A stretch of 64,000 nucleotides of DNA, taken from NCBI GenBank assembly GCA_947483555.1, contig CANKMW010000022.1, positions 32,194-96,193 of the forward strand. The letters are read 5' to 3'. Position numbers and translations under genes: made by a program. Shown here piece after piece: positions 6,140-17,405 of the stretch (its first letter is position 1; each line of letters starts with the position of its first letter). The stretch comes from Myxococcales bacterium (GTDB lineage Bacteria; Myxococcota_A; Polyangia; Haliangiales; Haliangiaceae). Under the pieces are notes generated by a model. The model was given only the letters and a program-made list of their open reading frames with translations, was not told where the DNA came from and did not search any database.

Positions 6140-8287
6140 TCAGAACTCGAAGTCGATGCCGGCGAACCAGGTGGTGTCGCCGAGCGAGAGCTTCTTGGCG
6201 CTGCCGAAACCGTCGATCCAGGCCACCTCGACCTCGGCGTAGAAGCCGGCGTGATCGAGCCCGGAGTCGCGCATCGAGCGCGCGGCGTCGGGATCGATGC
6301 CCTCGGCGCGGATGGCGAGGCCGGCGGCACCGACCAGGCCGAGCGAGCCGCCGATGGCGCGGTCGCAGTTGGTCATGTCGGGTGGGCACGCCTTGGCGAG
6401 CTCGCCGTCGGGGCGGCGCACCCACCACAGCGAGTACCCGAGGCCCCCGCGGGCGTACGGCACCAGCGGGATGCCCCAGTTGTCGTCGAGCTGGCTGGCC
6501 CGGTAGATCGCGGTCAGCTCCACGGGAACGATTCGCAGCGAGGTCTCGTTGCCCGGCGCGCGCTCGGTGTCGGAGCCGGGCTTCCAGGCGTCGGCGGTCT
6601 TGCCGAAGTAGCCCACCGAAAGCCCGGCGCCGATCTGACCGGCGCGGGTGTGGAACACGCGGTGGAGGTCGATCGCCGGCATCCAGCTGCCGTCGCCGAA
6701 CATGCGCTGGTACGGCTGCGAGTCCAGTCGCTCGTCGTCGATCGAGGGCAGGAAGGGTCCGAGGCGGACGCCGAAGTGCCATCTGGGCCGGAGGTCGGTG
6801 TCGGCTTCGACCGCGAGCGAGTCATCCCAGTACGGGGTCACGCTCTGCGCCGCGGCCAGCGACGGGGCGAGGCCCAGCGTCGCCGCCAGCGCGAGTCTCA
6901 AGCGGCTGCGCCCGAGGTGACGGTCGAGGTGCCGCCGCCGTCTCCACCACACCAGCGCGGCGAGCAGCGCCAGCAGCAAGGGAAGCCCGAGCGCATGCCA
7001 GACCAGCGCCACCGCGATCAGTGGCAGCATCACGATGGCGACGGCGGCGCGCACGATGATCGACGCGCGGCTGGCGGCGGCGACCGGCGCCCCCCACGCG
7101 TAGTAGCGGGCGACGAACCAGCGACCGAGCTCGGACTGCTGCAGCTCGTCGCGCCACGCCCGCAGCGCGCCGTAGATCCCAGTGCCGCCGCTGCCGTAGG
7201 CCGACTCGACCAGACACAGGCCACCTTCCAGTCCCGGTTCGTCCTCGTTGACGTCTTCCCAGAAGTCGGTCACCGGTTGGGGCGAGATCGTGCGCGGTAC
7301 ATACACGGCACTCGGGTTGCCGGCCTTGTCCACCGAGACGAGGATGACGATGTACTGGTTGCCGTTGGTCAGGTTCTCGAGCTCGATGCGGCTCGCGGTG
7401 CTTCCAAGCGCCTCGCCGCAGATGAAGCTGCCGTCGAGCGCCGCCATCCCGCTCGAGAGGTCGGTCGGCGCGATCGGATCGCCGATCACCTCCATGTCGT
7501 TCTCGATCGTCAGCGCGGCGATGGTGAGCGCCTGGTTCACGCCGCACAGACCGTTGGCGGTGTCGTACTGGGCATCGTGGGTTGGATCGACGTGCACCTC
7601 GCTGCCATCGCGCAGCGAGCACAAGGCCTGGAAATACTGGATGTCGCCGGCGTCGCTCGTGATGGTGTCCCAGTTGAGCGCGATCTGGCCTTCCTGTGCC
7701 GACACGGTCACGGTCGTCGGGACGGGCGGTGGATTCATGTCGACGTTGATCAGCATCTCGACGACCTTGGTCAGCGTGACCCCGCCGGTGCTGGTGTAGA
7801 GCCCGTAGGTGACGGCTTTGACCTCCTCCTTGCAGCCCGCGTTGTTGGTGCCCGGCGTGAGCAGGCCTCCGACGCGTTCGAACTTGTTCTCGCCGTCGTC
7901 GATGGCGAGGGGGTCCTCGATCCCGGCCAGCGACGAGCACTCCATGAGGCGAGCCTCGACGGTGGCCGCGGCCTGACAGCCGGTCCCAACCCACGCGAAC
8001 AGCTGGCCGCTGGGCGGGGTGGGGCGGGTTGCCCACGCGGCGTTGAACAGCACGTTCTGGGTGCTGCCAGCCTCATCGCACACGCACCGTGCCGTGTTGA
8101 ACTGGCGCGCCTTCACGTCGTCGGTCGGCGCCCCGAACTTGGAGATGTCCTCGTCCTCGTCCGCGAACTCGGGCGCGGTTGGCGTCTTGAGCGTCAGCTT
8201 GATCGAGTCAGCCGGGACATCGGCACCGGCCCGGCCGGTCGCAACGGCGGCGATCGCAAACCACGAGACGACGAGCCAGGAACGCAT
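6140..8287 (-). CDS. Fusion: FN3-type/CFI-box-like exported domain plus outer-membrane beta-barrel
   Basis: A 715-residue chain that reads like two secreted proteins joined. Residues 1-25 form a signal peptide. Residues 30-355 include a fibronectin-III-like stretch (PPPVPTTVTVSAQEGQIALNW) with scattered cysteines. Residues about 360-440 (CLVESAYGSG, ALRAWRDE, GRWFVARYYAWGAPVA, then a hydrophobic helix and WWRRRRH) resemble the C-terminal CFI-box sorting region, with CLV in place of CFI. A second signal-like segment (LRLALAATLGLAPSLAAAQS, about 457-478) then leads into a beta-barrel-like domain ending in GIDFEF. That domain is similar, from memory, to the myxobacterial MXAN_2562 family. ATG at 8287 is chosen over the upstream in-frame start because it opens a proper signal peptide. 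The cell may make one protein or two. Confidence 0.6.
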   Translation of the reverse strand: MRSWLVVSWFAIAAVATGRAGADVPADSIKLTLKTPTAPEFADEDEDISKFGAPTDDVKARQFNTARCVCDEAGSTQNVLFNAAWATRPTPPSGQLFAWVGTGCQAAATVEARLMECSSLAGIEDPLAIDDGENKFERVGGLLTPGTNNAGCKEEVKAVTYGLYTSTGGVTLTKVVEMLINVDMNPPPVPTTVTVSAQEGQIALNWDTITSDAGDIQYFQALCSLRDGSEVHVDPTHDAQYDTANGLCGVNQALTIAALTIENDMEVIGDPIAPTDLSSGMAALDGSFICGEALGSTASRIELENLTNGNQYIVILVSVDKAGNPSAVYVPRTISPQPVTDFWEDVNEDEPGLEGGLCLVESAYGSGGTGIYGALRAWRDELQQSELGRWFVARYYAWGAPVAAASRASIIVRAAVAIVMLPLIAVALVWHALGLPLLLALLAALVWWRRRRHLDRHLGRSRLRLALAATLGLAPSLAAAQSVTPYWDDSLAVEADTDLRPRWHFGVRLGPFLPSIDDERLDSQPYQRMFGDGSWMPAIDLHRVFHTRAGQIGAGLSVGYFGKTADAWKPGSDTERAPGNETSLRIVPVELTAIYRASQLDDNWGIPLVPYARGGLGYSLWWVRRPDGELAKACPPDMTNCDRAIGGSLGLVGAAGLAIRAEGIDPDAARSMRDSGLDHAGFYAEVEVAWIDGFGSAKKLSLGDTTWFAGIDFEF

Positions 8288-8333
8288 CGGGGAGGGCCTT
8301 TGCAAGGGCGGTGCCGCAGGCAACGCCATCCCC

Positions 8334-8362
8334 TAGCTAACATGCCGTCGATCGACGGGCAA
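8334..8362 (-). promoter_or_regulatory. Candidate promoter of the barrel-fusion gene, with spacer palindrome
   Basis: Minus-strand TTGCCC (8362-8357), 17 bp spacer, then TGT-TAGCTA (hexamer 8339-8334). The spacer holds the perfect 14-bp palindrome CCGTCGATCGACGG (8345-8358), which partly overlaps the -35. It is a plausible repressor site; the binder is unknown. Confidence 0.35.
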
Positions 8363-8366
8363 TTTG

Positions 8367-8383
8367 ACTGCCACATTGGCAGT
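8367..8383. repeat. Perfect 7-bp-arm inverted repeat downstream of tgpA
   Basis: ACTGCCACATTGGCAGT, arms of 7 bp around a 3-nt centre. It lies between the tgpA stop and the -35 of the next leftward gene. It could be a weak terminator hairpin for tgpA (no T-run follows) or an operator. Confidence 0.4.
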
Positions 8384-8409
8384 GCTCGCCCGTGCCCGAT
8401 GTCACCCCG

Positions 8410-10641
8410 TCACGTCTGGCCGGGTGCCCGGCGGGCCGGGTGGTCGCGGATCTCGTCGAGGGTCGCGGCCAGCAGCCGCGCCCGGGCGCGCATGTCGTCG
8501 GTGGCCAGGCCGCCCCAGGCGGCGGCGTAGTACAGCTCGGTGAGCTCGGCCATCTCGGCCGCGCCCGCGACGTTGCGCTCCTCGAGCTGACGGGCCAGCT
8601 CGCGCGGCGTCATCGAGGGCTGGCGGCGGTGGCCGCGCCTGGCCAGCCGGCGCGCGGCGCGCTCGTACAGCATGGCCAGCTCGGAGAGCTGGCGCGAGCG
8701 GGGCGCCCGCACCACGGGTCCGCCGCCGCGTCGTCGTTGCCGGCGGCGCAGCCACAGGCCGACGCCGAGCATGATCACGCTGCCGCCGCCGACCAGCCAC
8801 GGCCAGCGGCGAGCGAGCCAGCCTTCGACGCTGGTCCAGCCGTCGCGCAGCGAGCTCGCGCCGCCCTTGAAGCGCCGGCCCACCGACCGGAACAGCTCGA
8901 GCTGCTGGTAGATGTCGTAGTCGATCACCCACTTGTTCCACTGGAAACGCAGGGTGTCGAGCCAGCGTCCGAAGCTGGCCCGCCAGCCGGACGCGCCGCG
9001 ACCGAGCCGATCGACCTCGCCCGGCGGCGTGGCGTCGAAGGTGACCCAGCCGTGGCCGGGAAACCAGACCTCGGTCCACGAGTGGGCGTCGCCGGCGCGG
9101 ACCGCGATGTAGCCGTCGTACTCGTTCCACTCGCCGCCCAGAAACCCGATCACGGTGCGGGTCGGCACACCGACCGAGCGCGCCATGATCGCGAACGCGG
9201 ACGCGAAGTACTCGCAGTGCCCGGCCCGGCCCTCGAACAGGAAGTAGTCGATGTGTTCCTCGCCGCCGGGGTCGCGCTGGTCGAGCGTGTACGACAGGTT
9301 GTGGTGCAGCCAGTCGCGCAGCCGCACCGCCTTGTCGTAGGCGTTGTCGGCGCCGGCGGTGATCTCGCGCGCCTTTTCGCGGGTGCGCCGGGTGATCTCC
9401 GGCGGCACCTGGAGGTAGGTGTCGAAGCCCCGCGGCAGGTCGTCGCTGGCGGCGGCGCGCAGCGCGGCGGCGTCGAGGCTGCCGGCGACCGCCACGTCGG
9501 ACCACACCGTGTAGTGGAGTGGTCCATCGTGGCGCAGCTGGACCTCGTCGTTGCGCTCCTGGAGCATGCGGCCGCTGCGCATCGGGATGTCGGTCTCGAA
9601 CGCGACCGGGTTCGAGGCGCCGAACAGGATGTCGGAGCCCAGCGGTTCGAGCCAGACCTCCTGTCGCACCGCCTGCTGGCGCCGCAGCTGCATCACGTCG
9701 CTGCCGATGTGGCTGCCGGTGCCGAGCAAGTAGCGGCGCTGGCGATTGGGGCCGGTGCGCTCGATCTGCAGCCGGGTATCGGGCGCCCGTCGGCTGCGGC
9801 TCCACTCGCCGTGGCGGTAGAGGTCGAGGGCGGCGCCGCGCCAGTAGGTGTAGGGCGCCGAGCGGCCGCGCAGCGCGGGATCCGAGACCTCGATCCGCAT
9901 GACGATGGTGTCGTCGGTCTTGAGGCGGCCGTGGCCGCCGAGCTTCACGCTGTCGGAGAACCCGACCATGTTGAGGCCGCTCTTGCCGCGGAACAGGAAG
10001 CCGACCCCGACCCGCGGGATGCTGAGGAACATCAGCGTCGCCAGCAGGAACACGCCCAGCGACACCAGGCCGGTGCCGACGAAGAACCGGCGGTCGACGA
10101 TGCGCCGCGACTCGAGGATGCGGCGGACCTCGACCCGCTCCGACGCCCGCGGGTCGGCGTGCTTGAGCAGGAAGTTGTCCTCCATCTCGCGACGGAGGTG
10201 GAACAGGATGAGCGTCCACGTCGTCGAGACCACGAAGACCAGGAAGCACACGCCATAGATGAGGTCGCCGTTGAGCACGCTGCCCGCGACCAGCATCAGG
10301 AAGGCCAGCAGGTAGAGCTGCTGCCAGTCCTTGGCGGCGCGGCGCGTGAACGCGCGGGCCACGGTGAGCACGACCAGGAAGCCGGCGCCCTCGCCGAGGT
10401 AGTCGCCGGTGGCGACCGCGGCGACCACGCCCCAGGCCAGGGCCACCACCGACAGGGCGGTGAACAGCCAGCTCCAGCGCTCGACCTGGACCCGCGGGGC
10501 TTCCCAGAACCACGAGCCGATGAAGCCGAACAGCCCCAGCAGCGCGGCCAGCGGCGACACCCCACCACCCGAGACCAGGGCGAGGAACGCGGCGGAGACG
10601 GTGAGGTAGCTGGTGACCTTGTGAGCCTGGGCGAAGCGCAT
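8410..10641 (-). CDS. TgpA-like membrane transglutaminase (DUF3488, transglutaminase core, DUF4129)
   Basis: A 743-residue inner-membrane protein. The N-terminal third has about six transmembrane segments (DUF3488/TgpA region), followed by a periplasmic transglutaminase-like core. The triad is visible as Cys in GRAGHCEYFASAF (about residue 475), His in DAHSWTEVWFPGHGW and Asp in FDATPPGEV. A further TM segment (WLVGGGSVIMLGVGLWL) precedes a cytoplasmic DUF4129 tail (MTPRELARQLEERN). TgpA-type proteins accompany MoxR ATPases and DUF58 proteins; the substrate is usually not known. Here the gene order moxR-DUF58-tgpA is intact. The start ATG at 10641 lies 25 bp after the DUF58 stop. Confidence 0.88.
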   Translation of the reverse strand: MRFAQAHKVTSYLTVSAAFLALVSGGGVSPLAALLGLFGFIGSWFWEAPRVQVERWSWLFTALSVVALAWGVVAAVATGDYLGEGAGFLVVLTVARAFTRRAAKDWQQLYLLAFLMLVAGSVLNGDLIYGVCFLVFVVSTTWTLILFHLRREMEDNFLLKHADPRASERVEVRRILESRRIVDRRFFVGTGLVSLGVFLLATLMFLSIPRVGVGFLFRGKSGLNMVGFSDSVKLGGHGRLKTDDTIVMRIEVSDPALRGRSAPYTYWRGAALDLYRHGEWSRSRRAPDTRLQIERTGPNRQRRYLLGTGSHIGSDVMQLRRQQAVRQEVWLEPLGSDILFGASNPVAFETDIPMRSGRMLQERNDEVQLRHDGPLHYTVWSDVAVAGSLDAAALRAAASDDLPRGFDTYLQVPPEITRRTREKAREITAGADNAYDKAVRLRDWLHHNLSYTLDQRDPGGEEHIDYFLFEGRAGHCEYFASAFAIMARSVGVPTRTVIGFLGGEWNEYDGYIAVRAGDAHSWTEVWFPGHGWVTFDATPPGEVDRLGRGASGWRASFGRWLDTLRFQWNKWVIDYDIYQQLELFRSVGRRFKGGASSLRDGWTSVEGWLARRWPWLVGGGSVIMLGVGLWLRRRQRRRGGGPVVRAPRSRQLSELAMLYERAARRLARRGHRRQPSMTPRELARQLEERNVAGAAEMAELTELYYAAAWGGLATDDMRARARLLAATLDEIRDHPARRAPGQT

Positions 10642-10666
10642 GGTGGGGCGGCTGGTGGAGATCGCG

Positions 10667-11790
10667 TCAGCAGTGCAGGACGTGGTCGGCAGGTGGTCGG
10701 CCGCCGGCGGTGACGTCGCCGGGGACGCACAGGATGCGATCGTGACGGGGATCGATCTCGGCGAGGGTGACGTCGTCGGCGACCACCGGCAGGATCGCGA
10801 GCTCGCGCAGGATGCGGCTGAGGTGGGCGCGGCCGGTGGCCAGCGGCACGCGCGTGCCGCGGGCCGACAGCGCCACCGCCCAGCCGGCCTCGAGGTACGC
10901 GGTGGCCAGGCTGGCCGCGGTCGAGATCGTGCGCTCCACGGCGTCGGCGAGCGGGGCGTCCTCGCGCAGGCGTTCGCCGGCGGCGATCGCGCGCACCACG
11001 CGGGCCGGCAGCGCGTTGTCGACCGCGATCGTGACCTGGCGCTCGAGCTCGTCCTCGTGCTCGCGCACCATCAGGCGACCGGTGCGGGCGGTCGAGCGCC
11101 AGTGGATGCCGCGGCGGTCGTCGCCTTGTTTCCACTCGCGCAAGCCGAAGAACTCGCCGCGGCGGCCGATGCGCTGGCTGGGCCCGGCGCCCCGCGCCCG
11201 CGGCCGCGGCGGCGGGCGGGTGACGCTGACGATGCGCGGGTAGACCAGCACCTCGCTGGCGGTGTCGACGTCCTTCGACTTGCGGAACAGCGTGAACGGA
11301 AACCGGGTCGCGACCCGGAAGCCGTCGAAGCGGTACAGGCCGCGGCGCGCGAAGGTGTGGCGATACGAGGTGCGCTGGGTCCGGCCCGGCGGGATCTTGA
11401 GGAAGTAGCACTTCTTGTCGAGCGGTCGGCCGTCGAGCAGGTCCTCGATCTCGATCGAGAACGAGGCCAACCCGGCCTTCTGGTTCTCGACCGAGATCTC
11501 CATCAAGAACGGCTGGCCGGCGAACACCTGCGGCGGCGCGCGCCGGGTGACACCCAGGCCGCGCATCGTGACCTCCGACAGCACGCCCGACGCGATGATG
11601 AACGACAGCAACCAGGCCAGGATCAGGTACAGCAGGTTGTTGCCGGTGTTGATGGCGGCGACGCCGATCGCGAGCGACAGGAAGGTGACCCAGCGGCCTT
11701 CGCGGGTGAACGACAGCCGCCGCGGCGGGCGCATGCGGCGGACCAGGCGGCGCCACCGGGACGGCGGCGCGGGCGGCGCCGGTGCCGGCA

Positions 11791-11791
<1 letters not shown>
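10667..11791 (-). CDS. DUF58 domain protein (MoxR-associated)
   Basis: A 374-residue protein with two adjacent N-terminal transmembrane segments (about residues 35-80) and a DUF58 domain. Its hallmark [20 protein letters not shown] and [14 protein letters not shown] are clear at about 210-245, followed by a vWA-like C-terminal fold. These proteins act with MoxR AAA+ ATPases, probably in maturation of envelope or metal-binding complexes; the precise reaction is unproven. The ATG at 11791 overlaps the moxR stop as TGATG, showing translational coupling. Confidence 0.88.
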
Positions 11792-12771
<980 letters not shown>

Positions 12772-12779
12772 CTGGGCCC

Positions 12780-12785
12780 AGTATA
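12780..12785 (-). promoter_or_regulatory. Candidate -10 box of the moxR operon
   Basis: TATACT (5 of 6 matches to TATAAT) on the minus strand, ending 8 nt before the moxR ATG at 12771. No good -35 at 17 bp. No Shine-Dalgarno is present between the box and the start. Confidence 0.45.
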
Positions 12786-12797
12786 GCCCAATGCCCG

Positions 12798-12824
12798 AAA
12801 ACACCGCGGGCCCCGGCGGGGCCC
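12798..12824 (-). terminator. Candidate intrinsic terminator downstream of the BI-1 gene
   Basis: Inverted repeat GGGCCCC-GGC-GGGGCCC (12808-12824), followed on the minus strand after GCGG by TGTTTT. The T-run is short, so strength is uncertain. Confidence 0.4.
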
Positions 12825-12852
12825 ACCGATGGCTTCGGGGCCCGGCTCCGCG

Positions 12853-12870
12853 CTGACGCGCACGCGTCAG
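12853..12870. repeat. Perfect hairpin CTGACGCG-CA-CGCGTCAG
   Basis: Eight-bp arms around a 2-nt centre, 42 bp after the BI-1 stop and just upstream of the terminator-like hairpin. Probably part of a two-hairpin transcript end or a mRNA 3' stabiliser. Confidence 0.4.
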
Positions 12871-12911
12871 GCGGTGGGGCCCGTCACGGAGGTCGGCGCG
12901 GAAGGCGGCGG

Positions 12912-13646
12912 TCAGTCGCGGAGCGAGGACAGTAGCCGCAGCACGTAGATGAAGAGCGTCGCCACGCTGGCGAACAGCATGAGCGCGGCCGCGACGTGAT
13001 ACGTCGGCGGGAAGTCACGCATGATCGCCGAGGTCTCGTAGAGGATGTAACCGGCCATCAGGATGATGACCAGCGCGAACCAGATGGCGCCCATCTGGAA
13101 GCCGAAGATCATCGAGGCGATCGCGACCCCGAGGATGGCGAAGGTGGCCACCATCAGGATGCCGCGCAGGAACGAGAAGTCCTTCTTGGTGATGAACACC
13201 GTGAGCGTGAGTCCGACGAAGATCAAGCCGGTGACGAGGGCGGCCATCATGACCAGCTCGTTGAAGTCGGCGGTGCTCTTGCTGTAGAAGTACGCGTACC
13301 AGAGCGCGGGCTGGGTCAGGAGCGTGAAGGCGGCGATCTCGAGTCCGAGGCCGGCGTACTGGATCGCCTTCGAGCTGCCGTGCATCGCCATCGACCGCGC
13401 GGCCCAGCCGGCGACCAGGAAGCCGACCAGCACCAGGATCATGTGCAGCGGCCGGTTGCTGACCCAGGCCAGGTACTCCAGGCTCAGGTCCGATTTCATG
13501 AACAGCGCGGTGGCCACCGCCCAGACCACGACGGCGGCGCCCAGGTGCGCATAGGTGCGGCGCAGGAACGCGACCCGCTGGCTGACGCCGAGGGTCGCGA
13601 CGGCGCCTTGGATGGGACGTCGATCTGCCATTGCTGCGAAGGCCAT
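12912..13646 (-). CDS. BAX inhibitor-1 / YccA-YbhL family membrane protein
   Basis: A 244-residue polytopic inner-membrane protein with about seven hydrophobic segments. The signature of the Bax1-I family lies in the C-terminal half: [20 protein letters not shown], followed by segments ending YETSAIM and [20 protein letters not shown]. Bacterial members form pH- or calcium-sensitive leak channels or modulate FtsH; which applies here is not known. The start ATG at 13646 has a strong AGGAGA ribosome-binding site 7 nt upstream, and an extended -10 (TGCTAGGCT) lies 30 nt before the start. Confidence 0.9.
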   Translation of the reverse strand: MAFAAMADRRPIQGAVATLGVSQRVAFLRRTYAHLGAAVVVWAVATALFMKSDLSLEYLAWVSNRPLHMILVLVGFLVAGWAARSMAMHGSSKAIQYAGLGLEIAAFTLLTQPALWYAYFYSKSTADFNELVMMAALVTGLIFVGLTLTVFITKKDFSFLRGILMVATFAILGVAIASMIFGFQMGAIWFALVIILMAGYILYETSAIMRDFPPTYHVAAALMLFASVATLFIYVLRLLSSLRD

Positions 13647-13676
13647 GAGCGTTCTCCTGTTCCGTTGACGATTCGG

Positions 13677-13685
13677 AGCCTAGCA
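13677..13685 (-). promoter_or_regulatory. Candidate extended -10 box of the BI-1 gene
   Basis: TGCTAGGCT on the minus strand, giving a leader of about 24-30 nt that contains the AGGAGA ribosome-binding site. Confidence 0.4.
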
Positions 13686-13749
13686 TGGGGTCGGGGGCGA
13701 GGGGATTGTCCCACGGCATCCCACGTGGCGGCGGTGTACCGTCCATGTG

Positions 13750-14814
13750 ATGAAACGGCGCGCGGCCTCACCGATCCTCTCCTGCCTTCTGGTCGCCTGC
13801 GGTGGCGCTCGCGGCGGCGGTCCCGCCGAGAACCGCGCCGCGGCCGGCGGTGCGTGCCTGCCGGTGGCGGGTGACGCCACGTATCGCCTGGTCACGACCG
13901 GCGGGCGGACCCACGTGTGCAGCGAGCGCGCCGGCGATGACGACCATGCGGCCGAGCGCGCCTGCTGGGTGGTCGAGCTCGGCGCGGGTACGCTGAGCCA
14001 GTCCGACCTGGTCGACGAGCCGGGGCGCGGCCGCTGGGTGCCGGCGGCGTGGACCAAGGATGGTCAGTGCGCCGAGGGCTACTGCATTCCCGGCCAGCCG
14101 TCCGACGACGGCGACGGCGCGCAGTCGTCGCTGCAGCTGGCCACCGGCGCCAGCGTCGCGGTGGTGATCGGCGGCGAGCGGGGGTTCTACCTCTTCGACG
14201 CCAGCAAGCGACTGCGGCCGCTGCCAGCCGGCCCCGACCGCGACGACGGACCGGGCGCGAGCCCCGGCGAGCCGTGGATCGTCGGCGACGTCATCTTCAT
14301 CGGCGACTTCGACGCTGGCCCGCACGCCGACGTCCACGCCTACACCGCCGATGGCAGCTTGCTGGGCCCGATCACCGATCCCGCCGATCACGAGGAGTAC
14401 AGCGGTGACTTCGAGCTCTTCAACGGGACCATCTCGCTGCTGTCGGATCACGAGGTGGCGTTCGCCGAGCACTTGCTGGCCCGGGTGCTGGTCTACGACA
14501 CCGGCACGCACACCACGTCGGTCTGGGAGCGGCGTACCGCGACGCCGGCCGCCTGCACCGCCGAGCAGCGCGCGGTGTTCTTCGACCCGGTCGACGTCAA
14601 TCTCGAGTTCGCTCTCGAGGACGGCAGCATGCCCAGGGCCTGCCTGGACACGTTGAAGGCCAGTGACGGCCGCTACGGCGCCCATGGGGTGGCCCGTGCC
14701 GCCGACGGTGCGCTGGTCGCGCTGACCCGCGCCGCCGACCGCTTCACGCTGGTGCACTTCGACGCCGCCGGCGTGGTCGCGCGCGAGGTGGCGCTGCCGA
14801 CCTGCGGGCGCTGA
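13750..14814 (+). CDS. Putative lipoprotein, unrecognised family
   Basis: A 354-residue protein with a short signal peptide ([18 protein letters not shown]; lipobox LVAC, Cys near residue 17), then Gly/Ala-rich linker and a compact domain containing several cysteines ([30 protein letters not shown]). The remainder has repeated short beta-like stretches with Asp/Gly turns ([31 protein letters not shown]), suggesting a propeller-like fold. ATG at 13750 follows an in-frame GTG at 13747. A TACCGT box ends 7 nt before the ATG. The gene is convergent with etfA, leaving one base between the stops. Function not recognised. Confidence 0.7.
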   Translation: MKRRAASPILSCLLVACGGARGGGPAENRAAAGGACLPVAGDATYRLVTTGGRTHVCSERAGDDDHAAERACWVVELGAGTLSQSDLVDEPGRGRWVPAAWTKDGQCAEGYCIPGQPSDDGDGAQSSLQLATGASVAVVIGGERGFYLFDASKRLRPLPAGPDRDDGPGASPGEPWIVGDVIFIGDFDAGPHADVHAYTADGSLLGPITDPADHEEYSGDFELFNGTISLLSDHEVAFAEHLLARVLVYDTGTHTTSVWERRTATPAACTAEQRAVFFDPVDVNLEFALEDGSMPRACLDTLKASDGRYGAHGVARAADGALVALTRAADRFTLVHFDAAGVVAREVALPTCGR

Positions 14815-14815
14815 C

Positions 14816-15784
<969 letters not shown>

Positions 15785-15795
15785 GGTCGGTGCTC

Positions 15796-16619
<824 letters not shown>

Positions 16620-16623
<4 letters not shown>

Positions 16624-17312
16624 GCGTTGCTCCTTCGTTCGAGACCTTGAGTGACGAGGGCGCCGACCCAGTCGGCGGCGCGCACGATATCGAACTTCTT
16701 GCCGCCGTCATCGGCCGCGGGCGGCGGTTTTCGGCCGCGGCGGCCCCCGGCGTCGCGGCCCAGCAGCCACGCCAGGGCCAGCTCGTCGAGCATTCCCCAG
16801 ATCATGCGGGCGGCGTGGGGCGCCGGTACGGCGTCGGACCACTGCCCGGCGGCCTGGCCCTCGGCGATCACGCCGGCCAGCAGCCGCAACAGCTCGCCGA
16901 ACCGCTGCGCCGAGTACTCGCGCATGAACTTGGTCGACTGCCGGAGCTCGATCGTCATGACCTCGGCGGCGGTCGGCTGTGCGGCGATCATGCCGACGTA
17001 GGCGCGCACGAACGCCATCAGCTTGGCGTGCGGATCGGTCGCGCCGGCGACGGCCGCGGCGAGCAACGCGTTGACGCGCTCCATGCGCGACTCGAACAGC
17101 GAGATGAGCAGGTCGTCCTTGCTCTTGAAGTAGAGGTAGATCGTGCCGTCGGCGACGCCGGCTTCCTTGGCGATGTCGGTGACCTTGGCGGTGAAGAAGC
17201 CGCGCTGCGCGAACACGCGCTCGGCGGCGTCGAGGATGCGGTCGCGCTTGGCCGCGCGATCGTCGGCGCCCGTGGTCCGCCCCGCTCGCGCGTCGGGTGA
17301 ATGAACCGTCAT
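16620..17312 (-). CDS. TetR family regulator, FadR-like
   Basis: A 230-residue TetR repressor. The N-terminal DNA-binding region is [19 protein letters not shown]...[22 protein letters not shown] (about residues 22-65); the C-terminal ligand domain is less conserved. It is translated just ahead of etfBA with a GTGA overlap. Its start ATG at 17312, with AAGGAG 5 nt upstream, sits inside an 18-bp palindrome, TGAATGAACCGTCATTCA. Its half-sites equal those of Bacillus FadR (YsiA) operators as I remember them. I infer an acyl-CoA-responsive autorepressor of fatty-acid oxidation genes. The family call is firm; the ligand is inferred. Confidence 0.9.
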
Positions 17313-17315
17313 TCA
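17298..17315. promoter_or_regulatory. FadR-type operator palindrome over the tetR start
   Basis: TGAATGA-ACCG-TCATTCA, perfect 7-bp arms with a 4-bp centre, spanning the tetR start codon and the predicted transcription start of the TTGACG/TACAAG promoter. Half-sites match the TGAATGA-N4-TCATTCA class recognised by Bacillus FadR, from memory. Position implies autorepression of tetR-etfB-etfA. Confidence 0.65.
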
Positions 17316-17320
17316 GTCTC

Positions 17321-17349
17321 CTTGTACCCTCGATGACGCGCAACGTCAA
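17321..17349 (-). promoter_or_regulatory. Promoter of the tetR-etfBA operon
   Basis: Minus-strand TTGACG (17349-17344), 17 bp spacer, TACAAG (17326-17321), 8 nt before the ATG. The AAGGAG ribosome-binding site overlaps the end of the -10. Confidence 0.5.
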
Positions 17350-17370
17350 GACGGACCGTTCTGCCGCGTC

Positions 17371-17399
17371 TTGCGCCGCGGAACGTCGCTCGCTACAAC
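17371..17399 (+). promoter_or_regulatory. Leaderless promoter of the thioredoxin-fold lipoprotein gene
   Basis: TTGCGC (17371-17376), 17 bp spacer, TACAAC (17394-17399), then exactly six bases and the GTG start at 17406. No Shine-Dalgarno. Confidence 0.5.
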
Positions 17400-17405
17400 C
17401 CTGGC

